Source: Proteiniborus sp. MB09-C3 (GTDB lineage Bacteria > Bacillota > Clostridia > Tissierellales > Proteiniboraceae). Taken from it: a stretch of DNA of 64,000 bases. Below the pieces are notes generated by a model, which saw only the letters and a list, made by a program, of their open reading frames with translations, did no database searches and was not told the DNA's origin. How positions within the stretch are numbered: position 1 is the first letter of the stretch; every line of letters starts with the position of its first letter. The DNA lies in assembly GCF_030263895.1 (NCBI RefSeq), contig NZ_CP127161.1, positions 310,001-374,000 of the forward strand. The letters are read 5' to 3'. The position numbers were made by a program, and so were the translations under genes. Positions 27,674 through 36,136 of this stretch are shown here, piece by piece.

Positions 27674-27870
27674 CATTCTGTTTAGAGTGAATTATTCTCC
27701 ATTTATTATTAATGGAACGTATAGTTCTATTCTATCTACATTTCTACCATCCTTGCCATATTACTAGTAGATTTCTATAAAGAGTTTGTTGACAAGTAAA
27801 GCTTTGGAACAGCCTTCATAATAACAGTTCTAGGCTTTTCAGCTGTTGTTATATAGAAGCATACACATAC

Positions 27871-28087
27871 TTATAATTTTATTTCATTAAAATTAATTAA
27901 CGATTTAATTCTGGATTTAATTTCATTAAGCTTATCTATATTCCTGGTATTTAAAACATCCATGTACATACTGACTCCAATTTTATATTCTAAGAGTTTA
28001 TTTTCAATACAATACTCGATTACATAGATTAAATCTAAGCGTTTCAATCCCAATTTTATATTTTTTTGATACTTCTCCAATTAGCAT
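27871..28087 (-). pseudogene. Decayed MerR-family regulator
   Basis: From the ATG at 28087 (AGGGAGG 6 nt upstream) the first frame reads MLIGEVSKKYKIGIETLRF, the unmistakable first helices of a MerR DNA-binding domain, then stops at 28004. Another frame, open from 28080 to 27871, carries on with a helical, charged stretch (NIDKLNEIKSRIKSLINF) like the C-terminal coiled coil of such regulators. The gene is far shorter than an intact MerR (about 120-270 residues), so both a frameshift and an internal deletion are implied. The 69-residue ORF that opens with TTG at 28080 would be a fragment, not a genuine gene. The promoter upstream is intact (separate entry). Confidence 0.75.
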
Positions 28088-28106
28088 ACAATCCCTCCCT
28101 ATAAAT

Positions 28107-28139
28107 AGTATATATCCTTGAGTTAGCTACAGGTCAAGG
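28107..28139 (-). promoter_or_regulatory. MerR-type promoter with 19-nt spacer and dyad
   Basis: Minus strand: TTGACC (28132-28137), 19-nt spacer, TATACT (28107-28112). A dyad CCTTGA...TCAAGG (28116-28139) overlaps the -35 and spacer. The overlong spacer with a palindrome is the hallmark of MerR-activated promoters. Confidence 0.8.
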
Positions 28140-28221
28140 ACATTTAGCTATATTTATTAAATTTACTTAAATAGTATTCTATTTAAAAAGCTGAGAAAAA
28201 ACATTCATTGCTAGAAAAAGT

Positions 28222-28264
28222 AAAAAGATGCAATAGACTATTTAACAAATCTACTGCATCCTTT
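28222..28264 (-). terminator. Intrinsic terminator after the YtrA/B-like operon
   Basis: GATGCAATAGA / TCTACTGCATC (28227-28237, 28250-28260), one mismatch, extended by A/T pairs; a T run follows on the minus strand. It lies about 120 nt past the permease stop. Confidence 0.75.
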
Positions 28265-28385
28265 TACAACTCTTTTGCCTCAAAAATAACATATATGAAA
28301 AATCAAATATATTATAAATCGAATCCATTTTCATTTAACTCGTCATCATTCAATAATTCTAACCTATATGATTAAAATATTTTGC

Positions 28386-29153
28386 TTAAGCCGCCTTACC
28401 TCTGATACTAGTATTAATGGTTAAAAAATACCCTAATGCATAGCAAATAACAATGATTATACTAAAAGTCAATAATCGAGGTAAATCTATTCTAGCACTT
28501 AGTATCCTCCCTAGAAAATCCACTATTGTGTTCCCTATAATGTTCCCTTTTCTACTAAACATAAAAAATGAAAAAACAATACCGAATACTATCCATATTT
28601 TATATCCAAATTTATAGTTTAACGCAGCTAACATATTCATTGCCGAAGCAAAGGTTAGATAGCAAATAAAAAGGGAAAATACAATGAAGATTATATTGTC
28701 TGTGTTAACATTAAACATAGTAAATTCTAACATGGGATTCCTATCAATTGCCTTAACAAGTATTGGATCTATCTTCATAAGTACTCCTTGTATCAATGAA
28801 AATAGAAAAACTACTGGAAGGCTGTTAGCTATTATGGATTTAAAGAAATCTTTACGAGTTACACTAAAGCTTATGGCTATAGGAAAAGTTTCATAATATA
28901 TTAAGTAGCTATATGCTATAAAATAAACTGCTATTGCCATGAGATTAGACCCTACTACGGAAATTTCTATAACACCATTTATTTCTCTGCTTACTCCTAC
29001 ATTAGCATTAAATCCTAAATAGGAGTTAGAACTTCCATATAGGTTTATAAAATAAAATACTATATTGACTATTAATATTACTGCCCAAAAAGATATTACT
29101 GATTTTTTTGCATCTATATTTTGAAATTTAATAGCTCTTTTAAGACTATCCAT
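28386..29153 (-). CDS. ABC transporter membrane subunit (Ytr-like operon)
   Basis: A 255-residue protein with about six hydrophobic segments and no soluble domain. It is encoded directly after an ATPase gene with the stop and GAGGAGG ribosome binding site adjoining. The FPIAISFSVTRKDFFKS stretch after the third helix is typical of ABC permeases in GntR (YtrA)-controlled operons. It probably forms a complex with the ATPase and responds to cell-wall-active agents, as ytr operons do in Bacillus; substrate unknown. Confidence 0.78.
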   Translation of the reverse strand: MDSLKRAIKFQNIDAKKSVISFWAVILIVNIVFYFINLYGSSNSYLGFNANVGVSREINGVIEISVVGSNLMAIAVYFIAYSYLIYYETFPIAISFSVTRKDFFKSIIANSLPVVFLFSLIQGVLMKIDPILVKAIDRNPMLEFTMFNVNTDNIIFIVFSLFICYLTFASAMNMLAALNYKFGYKIWIVFGIVFSFFMFSRKGNIIGNTIVDFLGRILSARIDLPRLLTFSIIIVICYALGYFLTINTSIRGKAA

Positions 29154-30032
29154 TTATATAACCTCCTCTAAAATTGAATTTTCTGTAAGATATACAAACA
29201 ATTTTTGAAGAGGTATTGGATTTATCTCTATATTATTCTCCTTAAGCCTCATCTTTTCTTCATTAGATAAATTATCAAATATACCTACTATAATAGATGA
29301 ACCAAACTCTTCTTTGTGAATAATACTTTTATCTTTTATTAACGGAAAAATATTTTCAGGTTTTCCATTTAGAAAATATGCTTTTCCCATTAAATTATCT
29401 ACTTCATCTTTGACATAAACACTTTCATTCTTTAATATGATTACTTCTTCAAATAAATTTGTTACTTCATCAATTAGATGAGTAGAAATGATTACAGTTC
29501 GTGGATTATTCTCTACATCCTCTAAAAGTGAATTGTAAAATTTATATCTAAAGGCAGCATCTAAGCCTAGTGATGGCTCATCAAAAATAGTTAGCTTTGA
29601 CCTTGAAGCCAAGCCCACAATAAGCCCAACAATAGTTTGATTGCCACGTGATAGTTTATTATATTTCTTTCTTACATTGATATTAAATTCTTTTATTAAA
29701 AAGTTTTTATACTCCTCATCCCAGTCCTTGTAAAGAATCTTTGCTATTTCAAAAATTTTTCCTACTTTAATATCATCTACACCAATTCCCTTTTCTTTTA
29801 CTATGCAAATATTTTCTAAAGCCTTAGAGTTTTCGAATATGTCTTCACCGTATAGCTTTAATTCACCACTGCTTTTCTCTATTTGGTTAGAAATTATGTT
29901 CAGTAATGTGGTCTTTCCAACACCATTTCTACCAAGCAATCCATATATTTTGTTTTCCTCTAATTTTAGATTTATATCAGTAAGTACTCTTGTACTGCCA
30001 TAGTATTTGTATAAATTCTTAATTTCCAGCAT
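29154..30032 (-). CDS. ABC transporter ATP-binding protein (YtrB-like)
   Basis: A 292-residue ATPase: Walker A GRNGVGKTTLLN, a divergent signature LSRGNQ, Walker B LTIFDEPSLGLD and switch His in ISTHL; about 80 extra residues follow the ATPase core. The LSRGN signature and long tail fit the YtrB/CcmA-like group regulated by YtrA-type GntR proteins. AAGGAGAGGG lies before the ATG at 30032, 1 nt from the end of the regulator gene. Middle gene of regulator-ATPase-permease. Confidence 0.88.
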   Translation of the reverse strand: MLEIKNLYKYYGSTRVLTDINLKLEENKIYGLLGRNGVGKTTLLNIISNQIEKSSGELKLYGEDIFENSKALENICIVKEKGIGVDDIKVGKIFEIAKILYKDWDEEYKNFLIKEFNINVRKKYNKLSRGNQTIVGLIVGLASRSKLTIFDEPSLGLDAAFRYKFYNSLLEDVENNPRTVIISTHLIDEVTNLFEEVIILKNESVYVKDEVDNLMGKAYFLNGKPENIFPLIKDKSIIHKEEFGSSIIVGIFDNLSNEEKMRLKENNIEINPIPLQKLFVYLTENSILEEVI

Positions 30033-30033
30033 C

Positions 30034-30402
30034 CTATTCCCTCTCCTTAAACTTTAATATATAATCCGAAATCTCTTCTATTGATATCTCAAGCCTGTGA
30101 GCTTCTCTTATTATTTCAGGCAATATTTCCTGAAAAAATGTGCTCTGCCTTTTCTTTAATATCTTTTTTCTTGCACCCTCAGCCACAAACATTCCCAGCC
30201 CTCTTTTCTTATATAATATTTCCTCATCTACAAGAATATTGAGTCCTTTTCTTGCAGTAGCAGGATTTATCTGGTAAACCTTTGCAAACTGATTAGTAGA
30301 AGGTGCTTGTTCTTCTTCCTTAAGACTTCCTAGCAGTATCTCATTTTCTATTATCTCTGCAATCTGTATATAAATTGACTTGTCTGAACTTAGGTCAAGC
30401 AA
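30034..30402 (-). CDS. GntR family regulator, YtrA subfamily
   Basis: A 122-residue regulator with an N-terminal GntR winged helix (SIYIQIAEIIENEILLGSL, then PSTNQFAKVYQINPATARKG) and only a short C-terminal dimerisation helix, which defines the YtrA subfamily. It starts with a TTG at 30402 behind GGAGGTGAGGA; no ATG is available in frame. It represses its own operon with an ABC transporter until envelope stress. A good palindrome sits 26 nt upstream. Confidence 0.9.
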   Translation of the reverse strand: MLDLSSDKSIYIQIAEIIENEILLGSLKEEEQAPSTNQFAKVYQINPATARKGLNILVDEEILYKKRGLGMFVAEGARKKILKKRQSTFFQEILPEIIREAHRLEISIEEISDYILKFKERE

Positions 30403-30428
30403 ATCCTCACCTCCATTATTTGTTGCCT

Positions 30429-30452
30429 AGTTAGTTACTTATGCAACTAACT
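30429..30452. promoter_or_regulatory. Operator palindrome of the GntR/YtrA-like regulator
   Basis: AGTTAGTT-8 nt-AACTAACT, an 8-bp perfect inverted repeat immediately upstream of the regulator gene, matching the dimeric site expected for GntR proteins. Confidence 0.65.
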
Positions 30453-30521
30453 ATATATCCCTTTGTGATTTTTGTCAATATGTTTAGAAAAATTCTTAAA
30501 AAATAAAAATAGAAATATAAC

Positions 30522-30550
30522 TAAAACTTTTTGTTATGTTTATCCGTCTA
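30522..30550 (+). promoter_or_regulatory. ECF-type promoter of the sigma factor gene
   Basis: TAAAAC (30522-30527), 17 nt, CGTCTA (30545-30550). This matches the ECF pattern (G/T)AAAC-N16/17-CGTC used by SigV/SigM-type factors and implies autoregulation. Confidence 0.6.
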
Positions 30551-30599
30551 TAAAGTGTGAGACAATTAAGATACGTATCTAAAAAGGGGACCTCGTTTT

Positions 30600-31085
30600 A
30601 TGAAAACTAAAGATATGGAAAAGATATTTTCAGATTATATTATAGAAAATAAAGAAAAATACTATAGGCTGGCATATAGTTACGTAAAAAATGAAGAAGA
30701 TGCTTTAGATATAGTACAGGAATCTATATATAAAGCTATTTCATCGCTAAATACAATTCAAAACCCTGAGTACATAAAAACCTGGTTTTACAGGATTGTA
30801 ATTAACACTTCTTTAGATTTTTTACGAAAGCAAAAAAAAGTCATAATAACAGATGATGAAACTTTAGAATTTTATAGTCCTGGGGCAGATGATAATTATC
30901 ACGACATAGATTTGCAAAGGGCCTTAGAAGATTTGCCCCCTAATTATCGTAGCATAATAGTACTTAGATTTTTTGAGGACTTAAAAATAGAAGAAATAGC
31001 AGATGTTTTAGAGCTAAATGTAAACACAGTGAAAACCCGGCTATATTCTGCACTTAAAAAGCTACGGCTAAGCTTAGAAGAATAA
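30600..31085 (+). CDS. sigV: ECF RNA polymerase sigma factor, SigV-like
   Basis: A 161-residue sigma factor with region 2 (YYRLAYSYVKNEEDALDIVQ, then TWFYRIVINTSLDFLRKQKK) and region 4 (LPPNYRSIIVLRFFEDLKIE and NVNTVKTRLYSALKKL). The next gene encodes an RsiV-type anti-sigma factor, so this is a SigV/CsfV homologue that directs transcription of lysozyme-resistance and envelope-repair genes when lysozyme triggers RsiV cleavage. AGGGGAC precedes the ATG at 30600 and an ECF promoter lies upstream. The symbol is given by homology and neighbourhood, not proven orthology. Confidence 0.85.
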   Translation: MKTKDMEKIFSDYIIENKEKYYRLAYSYVKNEEDALDIVQESIYKAISSLNTIQNPEYIKTWFYRIVINTSLDFLRKQKKVIITDDETLEFYSPGADDNYHDIDLQRALEDLPPNYRSIIVLRFFEDLKIEEIADVLELNVNTVKTRLYSALKKLRLSLEE

Positions 31086-31105
31086 TATTTAGGAGGCAGC
31101 AGTTT

Positions 31106-31993
31106 ATGAATAATAAAGAAATTCAAAAGTTAAAAAAGCAATATATGGATGTACCTATTCCTGATGAATTAGATTTTATCGTAAAAAAAACTTTAAAAAA
31201 TGGAGGAATGAAAGTTATGAAAAAGAATAATAAATATAAATGGATTGGTGCAACTGCCGCAGCAGCAGTAATATTTACTGCAAGCGTTAATATCAGTCCA
31301 ACATTTGCAGATACTCTATCAGGAGTTCCAGTTATAAAAGATATAGTCAGTGTACTTACTTTTAGAGAATATAAAGTAGATGAAGACAATTACAATGCTA
31401 ATATTAAAGTACCAGCTATAGATGGCCTAGGAAATAAAGATTTGGAAAACAGCCTAAATGAAAAATATATTGAAGAAAACAAAAAATTATATGAAGATTT
31501 TATGGCTGAGGTAGAAGACTTAAAGGCTTCTGGTACAGAAGGACATTTAGGCGTAGATAGCGGATATGAAGTAAAAACTGATAACGATAGAATTCTTTCA
31601 ATAGGTCGTTATGTAGTAAATACTGTAGGCTCTTCATCAACAGTATATAAATTCGATACTATAGATAAGAAAAATGAAGTTTTAATAACTCTACCAAGCT
31701 TATTTAAGGATAACAGCTATGTTGACATCATCAGTGCAAATATCATAGAGCAGATGAAGGAGCAAATGAAAGCTGATGAAGGAAAGATTTACTGGGTTGA
31801 AGGTTTCGAAGATGCTATAGAGGTATTTGAAAAAATATCTTCAGATCAAAGCTTCTATATCAATGAAGAAAATAAATTAGTTATTTCATTTGATAAATAC
31901 GATGTGGCACCAGGATATATGGGAGTTGTAGAATTTGAAATCCCTACAGATGCAGTTTCTGAAATATTGGTTAGCAATGAATATATAAAATAA
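31106..31993 (+). CDS. rsiV: Anti-sigma factor, RsiV-like (DUF3298 domain)
   Basis: A 295-residue single-pass membrane protein: cytoplasmic N-terminus (1-45) that binds the sigma factor, a transmembrane/uncleaved signal segment (about 46-66, WIGATAAAAVIFTASVNI), and an extracytoplasmic domain with the RsiV/DUF3298 pattern (LPSLFKDNSYVDIISANI, then YINEENKLVISFDKYDVAPG). Known RsiV binds lysozyme and is then cut by signal peptidase and RasP, freeing SigV. AGGAGG is 9 nt before the ATG and the gene is 20 nt after the sigma gene. Length fits RsiV. Confidence 0.85.
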   Translation: MNNKEIQKLKKQYMDVPIPDELDFIVKKTLKNGGMKVMKKNNKYKWIGATAAAAVIFTASVNISPTFADTLSGVPVIKDIVSVLTFREYKVDEDNYNANIKVPAIDGLGNKDLENSLNEKYIEENKKLYEDFMAEVEDLKASGTEGHLGVDSGYEVKTDNDRILSIGRYVVNTVGSSSTVYKFDTIDKKNEVLITLPSLFKDNSYVDIISANIIEQMKEQMKADEGKIYWVEGFEDAIEVFEKISSDQSFYINEENKLVISFDKYDVAPGYMGVVEFEIPTDAVSEILVSNEYIK

Positions 31994-32047
31994 GTTCCTT
32001 AAACGATTTTTCATGATTTGTTAAAAACTATATAAAAAATGAATATT

Positions 32048-32092
32048 AAGGGGTTATCTCAAATAAAAAGTAATTTTTAGAGATAACCCTTT
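32048..32092 (+). terminator. Intrinsic terminator after sigV-rsiV
   Basis: AAGGGGTTATCTC / GAGATAACCCTTT with one bulged G and a 19-nt loop. It separates the sigma operon from the coiled-coil gene; the rest of the gap (32093-32324) shows no gene or clear ECF promoter. Confidence 0.75.
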
Positions 32093-32324
32093 AAATATTC
32101 CATACTTTATGATATGTTTTGTATTTCTTCCATAAAAGCACACCAACATCTTATATAGTTAATTCAGAAACATAGCAGCTGCTAATAATCTTATAAAACT
32201 AATATTTTTCTATCCTATTTCAATAGAACTAGAATATTATAGGTATTTGGTACTATCCTACTATTTTTACTTTTGCCGATATTTTAGATGAGGAGAATAT
32301 TAATCTATATAGGGGGACGATGTT

Positions 32325-33062
32325 GTGAGCAAGGAAAATATAAAAAAGAAAGGAATTAGCTGGTTTAAATCAAATAATCATAGTCAGGATCAGTTAGTTG
32401 AAAATAATTCGGAGCAGCAAGCTGCAAAAGAGGAACAACTTCTCAATATAGAAAAGCATGAGCAAGCAAATGCCCAAAAGGATAGTTACTTATTTTCAAA
32501 GGATAATCAGGATAAAGTAGTATTAGATTTAATGGTTTCTTTAGAAAATATAGTTAAAGATCGCCAATTAATACTCTATAAAAACAAAGGATTGGAAGAA
32601 CAATTATTTACTGCAAATGAGACAATTAGTCGTATTAAGCAAGACTTAATTAAAAAGGAACAGCTTCTACAAGAAAGTAATAAGGAAATCCTCAGATTAG
32701 AAGGCATTCTAACAAATAAGCAAATGAGCTATGATCAGCTGCTTGAAGATTATAAGGAATACCAGGACTCTTCAAACACAGAATATGAACAGATTTCAAA
32801 CCAGCTCGAGATAGAAATTAATAAATACAACAAGCTTAACGAAGAATCTAAGAATACACAATATAAAAATATGCTAAGAATTAATGAGCTCGAGGAAGTA
32901 ATTAGAAGCCTTGAAATAGAAAATCAGCGATATGAGCAACAGTATCAACAGATTCTTGATGAGAAATCTGAATTAATGCAGACCATAAATGATTTTACAG
33001 CACGTATGTCTTTCTCGTTCTCTCCAAAGCCATCTACTTCTAATTCAACAGATTCAAAATAA
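32325..33062 (+). CDS. Long coiled-coil protein of unknown function
   Basis: A 245-residue, highly charged protein. After a polar, Gln-rich N-terminus (1-60) it is a nearly continuous coiled coil (about 65-225, for example LEEQLFTANETISRIKQDL and EEVIRSLEIENQRYEQQYQQ) and ends in a Ser/Pro-rich tail. No signal peptide or membrane segment. The start is GTG at 32325, 8 nt after AGGGGG. It precedes a membrane-anchored polysaccharide deacetylase by 45 nt, so the two are likely co-transcribed; it could organise the deacetylase at the membrane, which is a guess. Confidence 0.7.
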   Translation: MSKENIKKKGISWFKSNNHSQDQLVENNSEQQAAKEEQLLNIEKHEQANAQKDSYLFSKDNQDKVVLDLMVSLENIVKDRQLILYKNKGLEEQLFTANETISRIKQDLIKKEQLLQESNKEILRLEGILTNKQMSYDQLLEDYKEYQDSSNTEYEQISNQLEIEINKYNKLNEESKNTQYKNMLRINELEEVIRSLEIENQRYEQQYQQILDEKSELMQTINDFTARMSFSFSPKPSTSNSTDSK

Positions 33063-33107
33063 ACGGCTATGAAAAATTTACCTTCAACTAAGGAAAGGAG
33101 GGCAACT

Positions 33108-34367
33108 ATGTCAGACTATCGTGGAAAGCTACTTGAGCTAAAATCAATTGAAAATGAATCAGACAAATATTGGCTACATATAGAGCTTTATTTTTATCAA
33201 GATATTGAGATTCTCTGGAAAATTGATGAATATACAGCTGAAAACTTAAAATCAGCTGCTCAATTTGATAAAAAATATAAATATAGGTTATCCTTTAATA
33301 GTTTTTGGGACGTAACCCAAAATCAGCATAAAAGTATGTTGACACGTACATATCTCGATCAGAGTGATTCAATCTACTTCCCATGTTCAAAAGACTATAT
33401 AGATAATTTAGCTGCTATCAAGCATAGTCAAGATATTAGTAATCTGGATAGATCAATCTTTACATTTATGGATTTGGTACCAGTTTATGAAAAGAATAAA
33501 GATGGAATTTTACAAGATGAAGGAAATACCTCTAAAAATTATAGTATTAAATTTATCCGGAAACCTCTTACTGTTATAGGCATCATATTCATCATATTAT
33601 TTAGCTGTTCAGGCTTCATTTATTTGAATAAATTTGCATTTAATGAAAAAGTACTTGCTGAATCTATACAATTAGAGCAGTTAGAACAATTAGAAAATGA
33701 CGTAGCTATAAAACAAAATGAAAATATGGAATTAGGGGACGATAGGATAATTGAGGAAGCTCTCTCTAATGAACCTGATATTCCTTTTATAGAAATTGAT
33801 GAGACAATATCATACAGTATTCCAGAAGGGTATGTTGCTCTCACTTTTGACGATGGTCCTTCGCAGTATTCTATGGAAATTATGGAAGTACTAAAAAAAT
33901 ACGAGGTTGGGGGTACTTTCTTCTTTACTGGGTATAATGCCAAAAAATATCCGGATCACATTCGATATATCCAGTCAAATGGTTACTCTATTGGCAGTCA
34001 TTCAATGAGTCATGTCAATATGGCAGCCCTTTCCTGCGAAGAGCAGGAAAAGGAACTTGTACAGTCTATTAAGTTACTTGAAGAAATAACCAATGACAAA
34101 GTAACTCTCTTTAGAGCACCTTATGGTTCTTTTGATAAGCATTTAAAGGATTTAATAAATGAAAATCAATACAAAATGATACTTTGGAACAATGACCCAA
34201 AAGATTGGAAGTCTCGTGATGCAGATAAAATATTTGATTCTATTAAAGCCTCCAATGTATCAGGTTCCATCATCCTTCTACATGAATCTCAAGCTGTTAT
34301 TGATGCATTACCAAGGATAATTGAGTATTTGCAAGAACTAGACTTGAAAATTGTCAGCATAAAATAA
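33108..34367 (+). CDS. Membrane-anchored polysaccharide (peptidoglycan) deacetylase
   Basis: A 419-residue protein: an uncharacterised cytoplasmic N-terminal domain (1-150), one transmembrane helix (about 151-172), a linker, and an extracytoplasmic NodB domain (about 240-415). The deacetylase motifs are present: TFDDGP (metal and catalytic Asp, about 245), HSMSH (metal His pair, about 298), RAPYG (337), DPKDW (362) and LLHES (389). Such enzymes N-deacetylate peptidoglycan and confer lysozyme resistance; in Clostridioides difficile the SigV homologue CsfV controls PdaV in the same way. AAAGGAGGG lies before the ATG at 33108; the open frame extends further 5' without support. Confidence 0.88.
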   Translation: MSDYRGKLLELKSIENESDKYWLHIELYFYQDIEILWKIDEYTAENLKSAAQFDKKYKYRLSFNSFWDVTQNQHKSMLTRTYLDQSDSIYFPCSKDYIDNLAAIKHSQDISNLDRSIFTFMDLVPVYEKNKDGILQDEGNTSKNYSIKFIRKPLTVIGIIFIILFSCSGFIYLNKFAFNEKVLAESIQLEQLEQLENDVAIKQNENMELGDDRIIEEALSNEPDIPFIEIDETISYSIPEGYVALTFDDGPSQYSMEIMEVLKKYEVGGTFFFTGYNAKKYPDHIRYIQSNGYSIGSHSMSHVNMAALSCEEQEKELVQSIKLLEEITNDKVTLFRAPYGSFDKHLKDLINENQYKMILWNNDPKDWKSRDADKIFDSIKASNVSGSIILLHESQAVIDALPRIIEYLQELDLKIVSIK

Positions 34368-34414
34368 ATAAGCTTATATTTGATATTTGTTAAATTAGAC
34401 TACTAGTTAAACTG

Positions 34415-34460
34415 AAGGGAAAAGCTAATTGAAGCTGTACGCTTCATAAGCTTTTCCCTT
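34415..34460. terminator. Strong intrinsic terminator after the deacetylase
   Basis: AAGGGAAAAGCT / AGCTTTTCCCTT (34415-34426, 34449-34460), perfect 12 bp with an inner GAAGC/GCTTC stem. Confidence 0.82.
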
Positions 34461-34613
34461 TACAATTATCTTTTTCTTCTCCTGTTTTGCACCTTTTATA
34501 ATTTCTTTTATATCACCTAGCAATGTCATTTCCATTTTTGATTGGCAGCTAACCAAAGCGATGACACAGCAAAGAATCAATATATTGCCTTCCTATCAGA
34601 TATGTCTTTTCAA

Positions 34614-34799
34614 TTATTTAAGATATTTTTCTAGACAAGACCTGCAAATACATGCTTTCCCTTTTTTATCATCAGGAATCAAATCCAATACATGTTTGGG
34701 AAACTTCACAGTCTCACACCAGCATGACCCTTGACCATGCTGACAATTATTGTCCTGTCCACAAAGAGGACAAATTTTTTCCGTTTCTTTTAAATTCAC
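34614..34799 (-). CDS. Cysteine-rich CWC family small protein
   Basis: A 61-residue protein with the CWC signature: CPLCGQDNNCQ, then GSCWCETVKFP and ACICRSCLEKYL, ten cysteines that probably bind zinc. The family is widespread and of unknown function. The GTG at 34799 is chosen because AAGGG lies 8 nt upstream; a GTG at 34808 is too close to it. It follows the truncated endonuclease gene but has no obvious link to it. Confidence 0.8.
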   Translation of the reverse strand: MNLKETEKICPLCGQDNNCQHGQGSCWCETVKFPKHVLDLIPDDKKGKACICRSCLEKYLK

Positions 34800-34921
34800 T
34801 AATATCACCCTTCTTATATTTTTAATTCTATTGCATTAGCATATTCCACAATCGTTTATGCCCATAATAGTCCTATTTCCCTTGAAAATTACAGATATAT
34901 TTTAAGTTATAAACATAAGAC

Positions 34922-35698
34922 TTAAAATGCTCTAGCGTCATCTTTTGAAAGAAGCTTCTTAATTTCTTCCATGTAATGATTATTTAACCTCAGTCTCCAG
35001 CCATAAAAACTTATGTAATTTGTTTCTTCAAAATATCTTCTATTATTGTCAATATAATCATCTAGACTATTAGCATTCTCATATTTTTTCAATAAGCTAT
35101 TCAAGTTAAACTTATTATTCCTATAATTAACTAAATCATTTACAAAATTGTCTATTTCGTCATATCTTTTTAATGTCATTACAAAGCATCCAAATTCATG
35201 CTCTGTTATACCATTTGAGCTCCCTGTCTTTTCTTCTAACCTATTCAAAAAATGGAGTGTCCCAATATATGGCTTTATATTTGCTCCATTTGCAGTAATT
35301 TTCCACTTTGACAAACCTATCGTTAATGCGTCCTTTAAACTATATTCTCCACTTATCAATTTCTTTCCTGATTTGCTTATTTTAATTTTATCTGATTCTA
35401 GTTTAACAAATCCTAGTTTTTTTAATGGATTAAATGATACTCTTCCCCTCATAGACTTGCCTATATATCTTGCTTTATCATAAATATCTTTAGCTTCTTC
35501 GTAAGATATTTGTTCGTTTTTCAATGCAGGATGAACAATGTCAGGTCTATACTTTTTTTCTTTAATCAGTAGTATTTGATACTCATTCTGTGTTGCTTCA
35601 TCCCAATATTGACCTTCTAATTGACTAATAACTTCTAGAAAACCTAGTATCCTATTAGGATTTCTAAGCGTAGTTGATACATTCCATATTTTTCTCAT
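34922..35698 (-). CDS. AlwI/BstNBI-family endonuclease, DNA-recognition half only
   Basis: A 258-residue protein starting MRKIWNVSTTLRNPNRILGF and LEVISQLEGQYWDEATQ, the typical opening of AlwI/MlyI/BstNBI-type type IIS endonucleases. It continues collinearly through the family's helical recognition domains (MRGRVSFNPLKKLGFVKLES, RRYFEETNYISFYGWRLRLN). Family members are about 500-600 residues with the nuclease domain in the C-terminal third; here the frame ends at DDARAF and nothing coding-like follows before the next gene. The protein therefore probably binds the target but cannot cut. It lies 440 nt downstream of two adenine methyltransferase genes. It could be an inactivated restriction enzyme or a retained DNA-binding protein. 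Confidence 0.72.
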   Translation of the reverse strand: MRKIWNVSTTLRNPNRILGFLEVISQLEGQYWDEATQNEYQILLIKEKKYRPDIVHPALKNEQISYEEAKDIYDKARYIGKSMRGRVSFNPLKKLGFVKLESDKIKISKSGKKLISGEYSLKDALTIGLSKWKITANGANIKPYIGTLHFLNRLEEKTGSSNGITEHEFGCFVMTLKRYDEIDNFVNDLVNYRNNKFNLNSLLKKYENANSLDDYIDNNRRYFEETNYISFYGWRLRLNNHYMEEIKKLLSKDDARAF

Positions 35699-36106
35699 CG
35701 CTATACCCCCTAAACATTTTTCCCTTGTAACCCCATAAAATTTCTATATTCATTTTTTGTCGTTAGTATAATTTCTAGAAAAAGATATAGAATTTAAATT
35801 CTATATCTGATACACTGCCTCCTTTCTTTAAAAATAATCTTCTTAGTTTGCATTCCAATTAGCAAAAAAGTCTGCAGCAAAATATTTTCTTTTGCTAAAA
35901 TTCTTTGTTTTATATATTAAACCCTATCTATTTGCTGTATACTTAAAGTCCACCCCTATTCCCAAACATTCCATATGTTCATTATACACTATTCATATAA
36001 TAATGACTTCTATGGAAGTATTAATAGATTGAGGAAGCCTTTACTGAAACCCACTTTATAGAAGGTTAAAATTAAGGAAAATCAAGATTTCCCCATGGGA
36101 TGCAAA
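35699..36106. other. Intergenic region between methyltransferase and endonuclease-half genes
   Basis: No gene visible. It holds the 26-bp palindrome listed separately and must hold the promoter of the endonuclease-half gene; no convincing -35/-10 pair was picked. Confidence 0.35.
35783..35808. promoter_or_regulatory. Perfect 26-bp palindrome upstream of the endonuclease-half gene
   Basis: AGATATAGAATTT followed directly by AAATTCTATATCT, 85 nt upstream of the start at 35698. No T run for termination; a likely protein-binding site, perhaps a restriction-modification control operator. Confidence 0.55.
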
Positions 36107-36132
36107 AAATCCCCTAATGTCATAAGGGATTT
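36107..36132 (-). terminator. Intrinsic terminator after the methyltransferase genes
   Basis: AAATCCC-12 nt-GGGATTT with a T run on the minus strand, 5 nt past the methyltransferase stop. Confidence 0.7.
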
Positions 36133-36136
36133 ATAA

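Noticed and set aside
27871-28080. 69-codon ORF starting with TTG as a stand-alone gene
   Set aside because: A well-placed ATG in another frame (28087) encodes MerR helices and the ORF looks like the displaced C-terminal remainder, so it is treated as part of a pseudogene.
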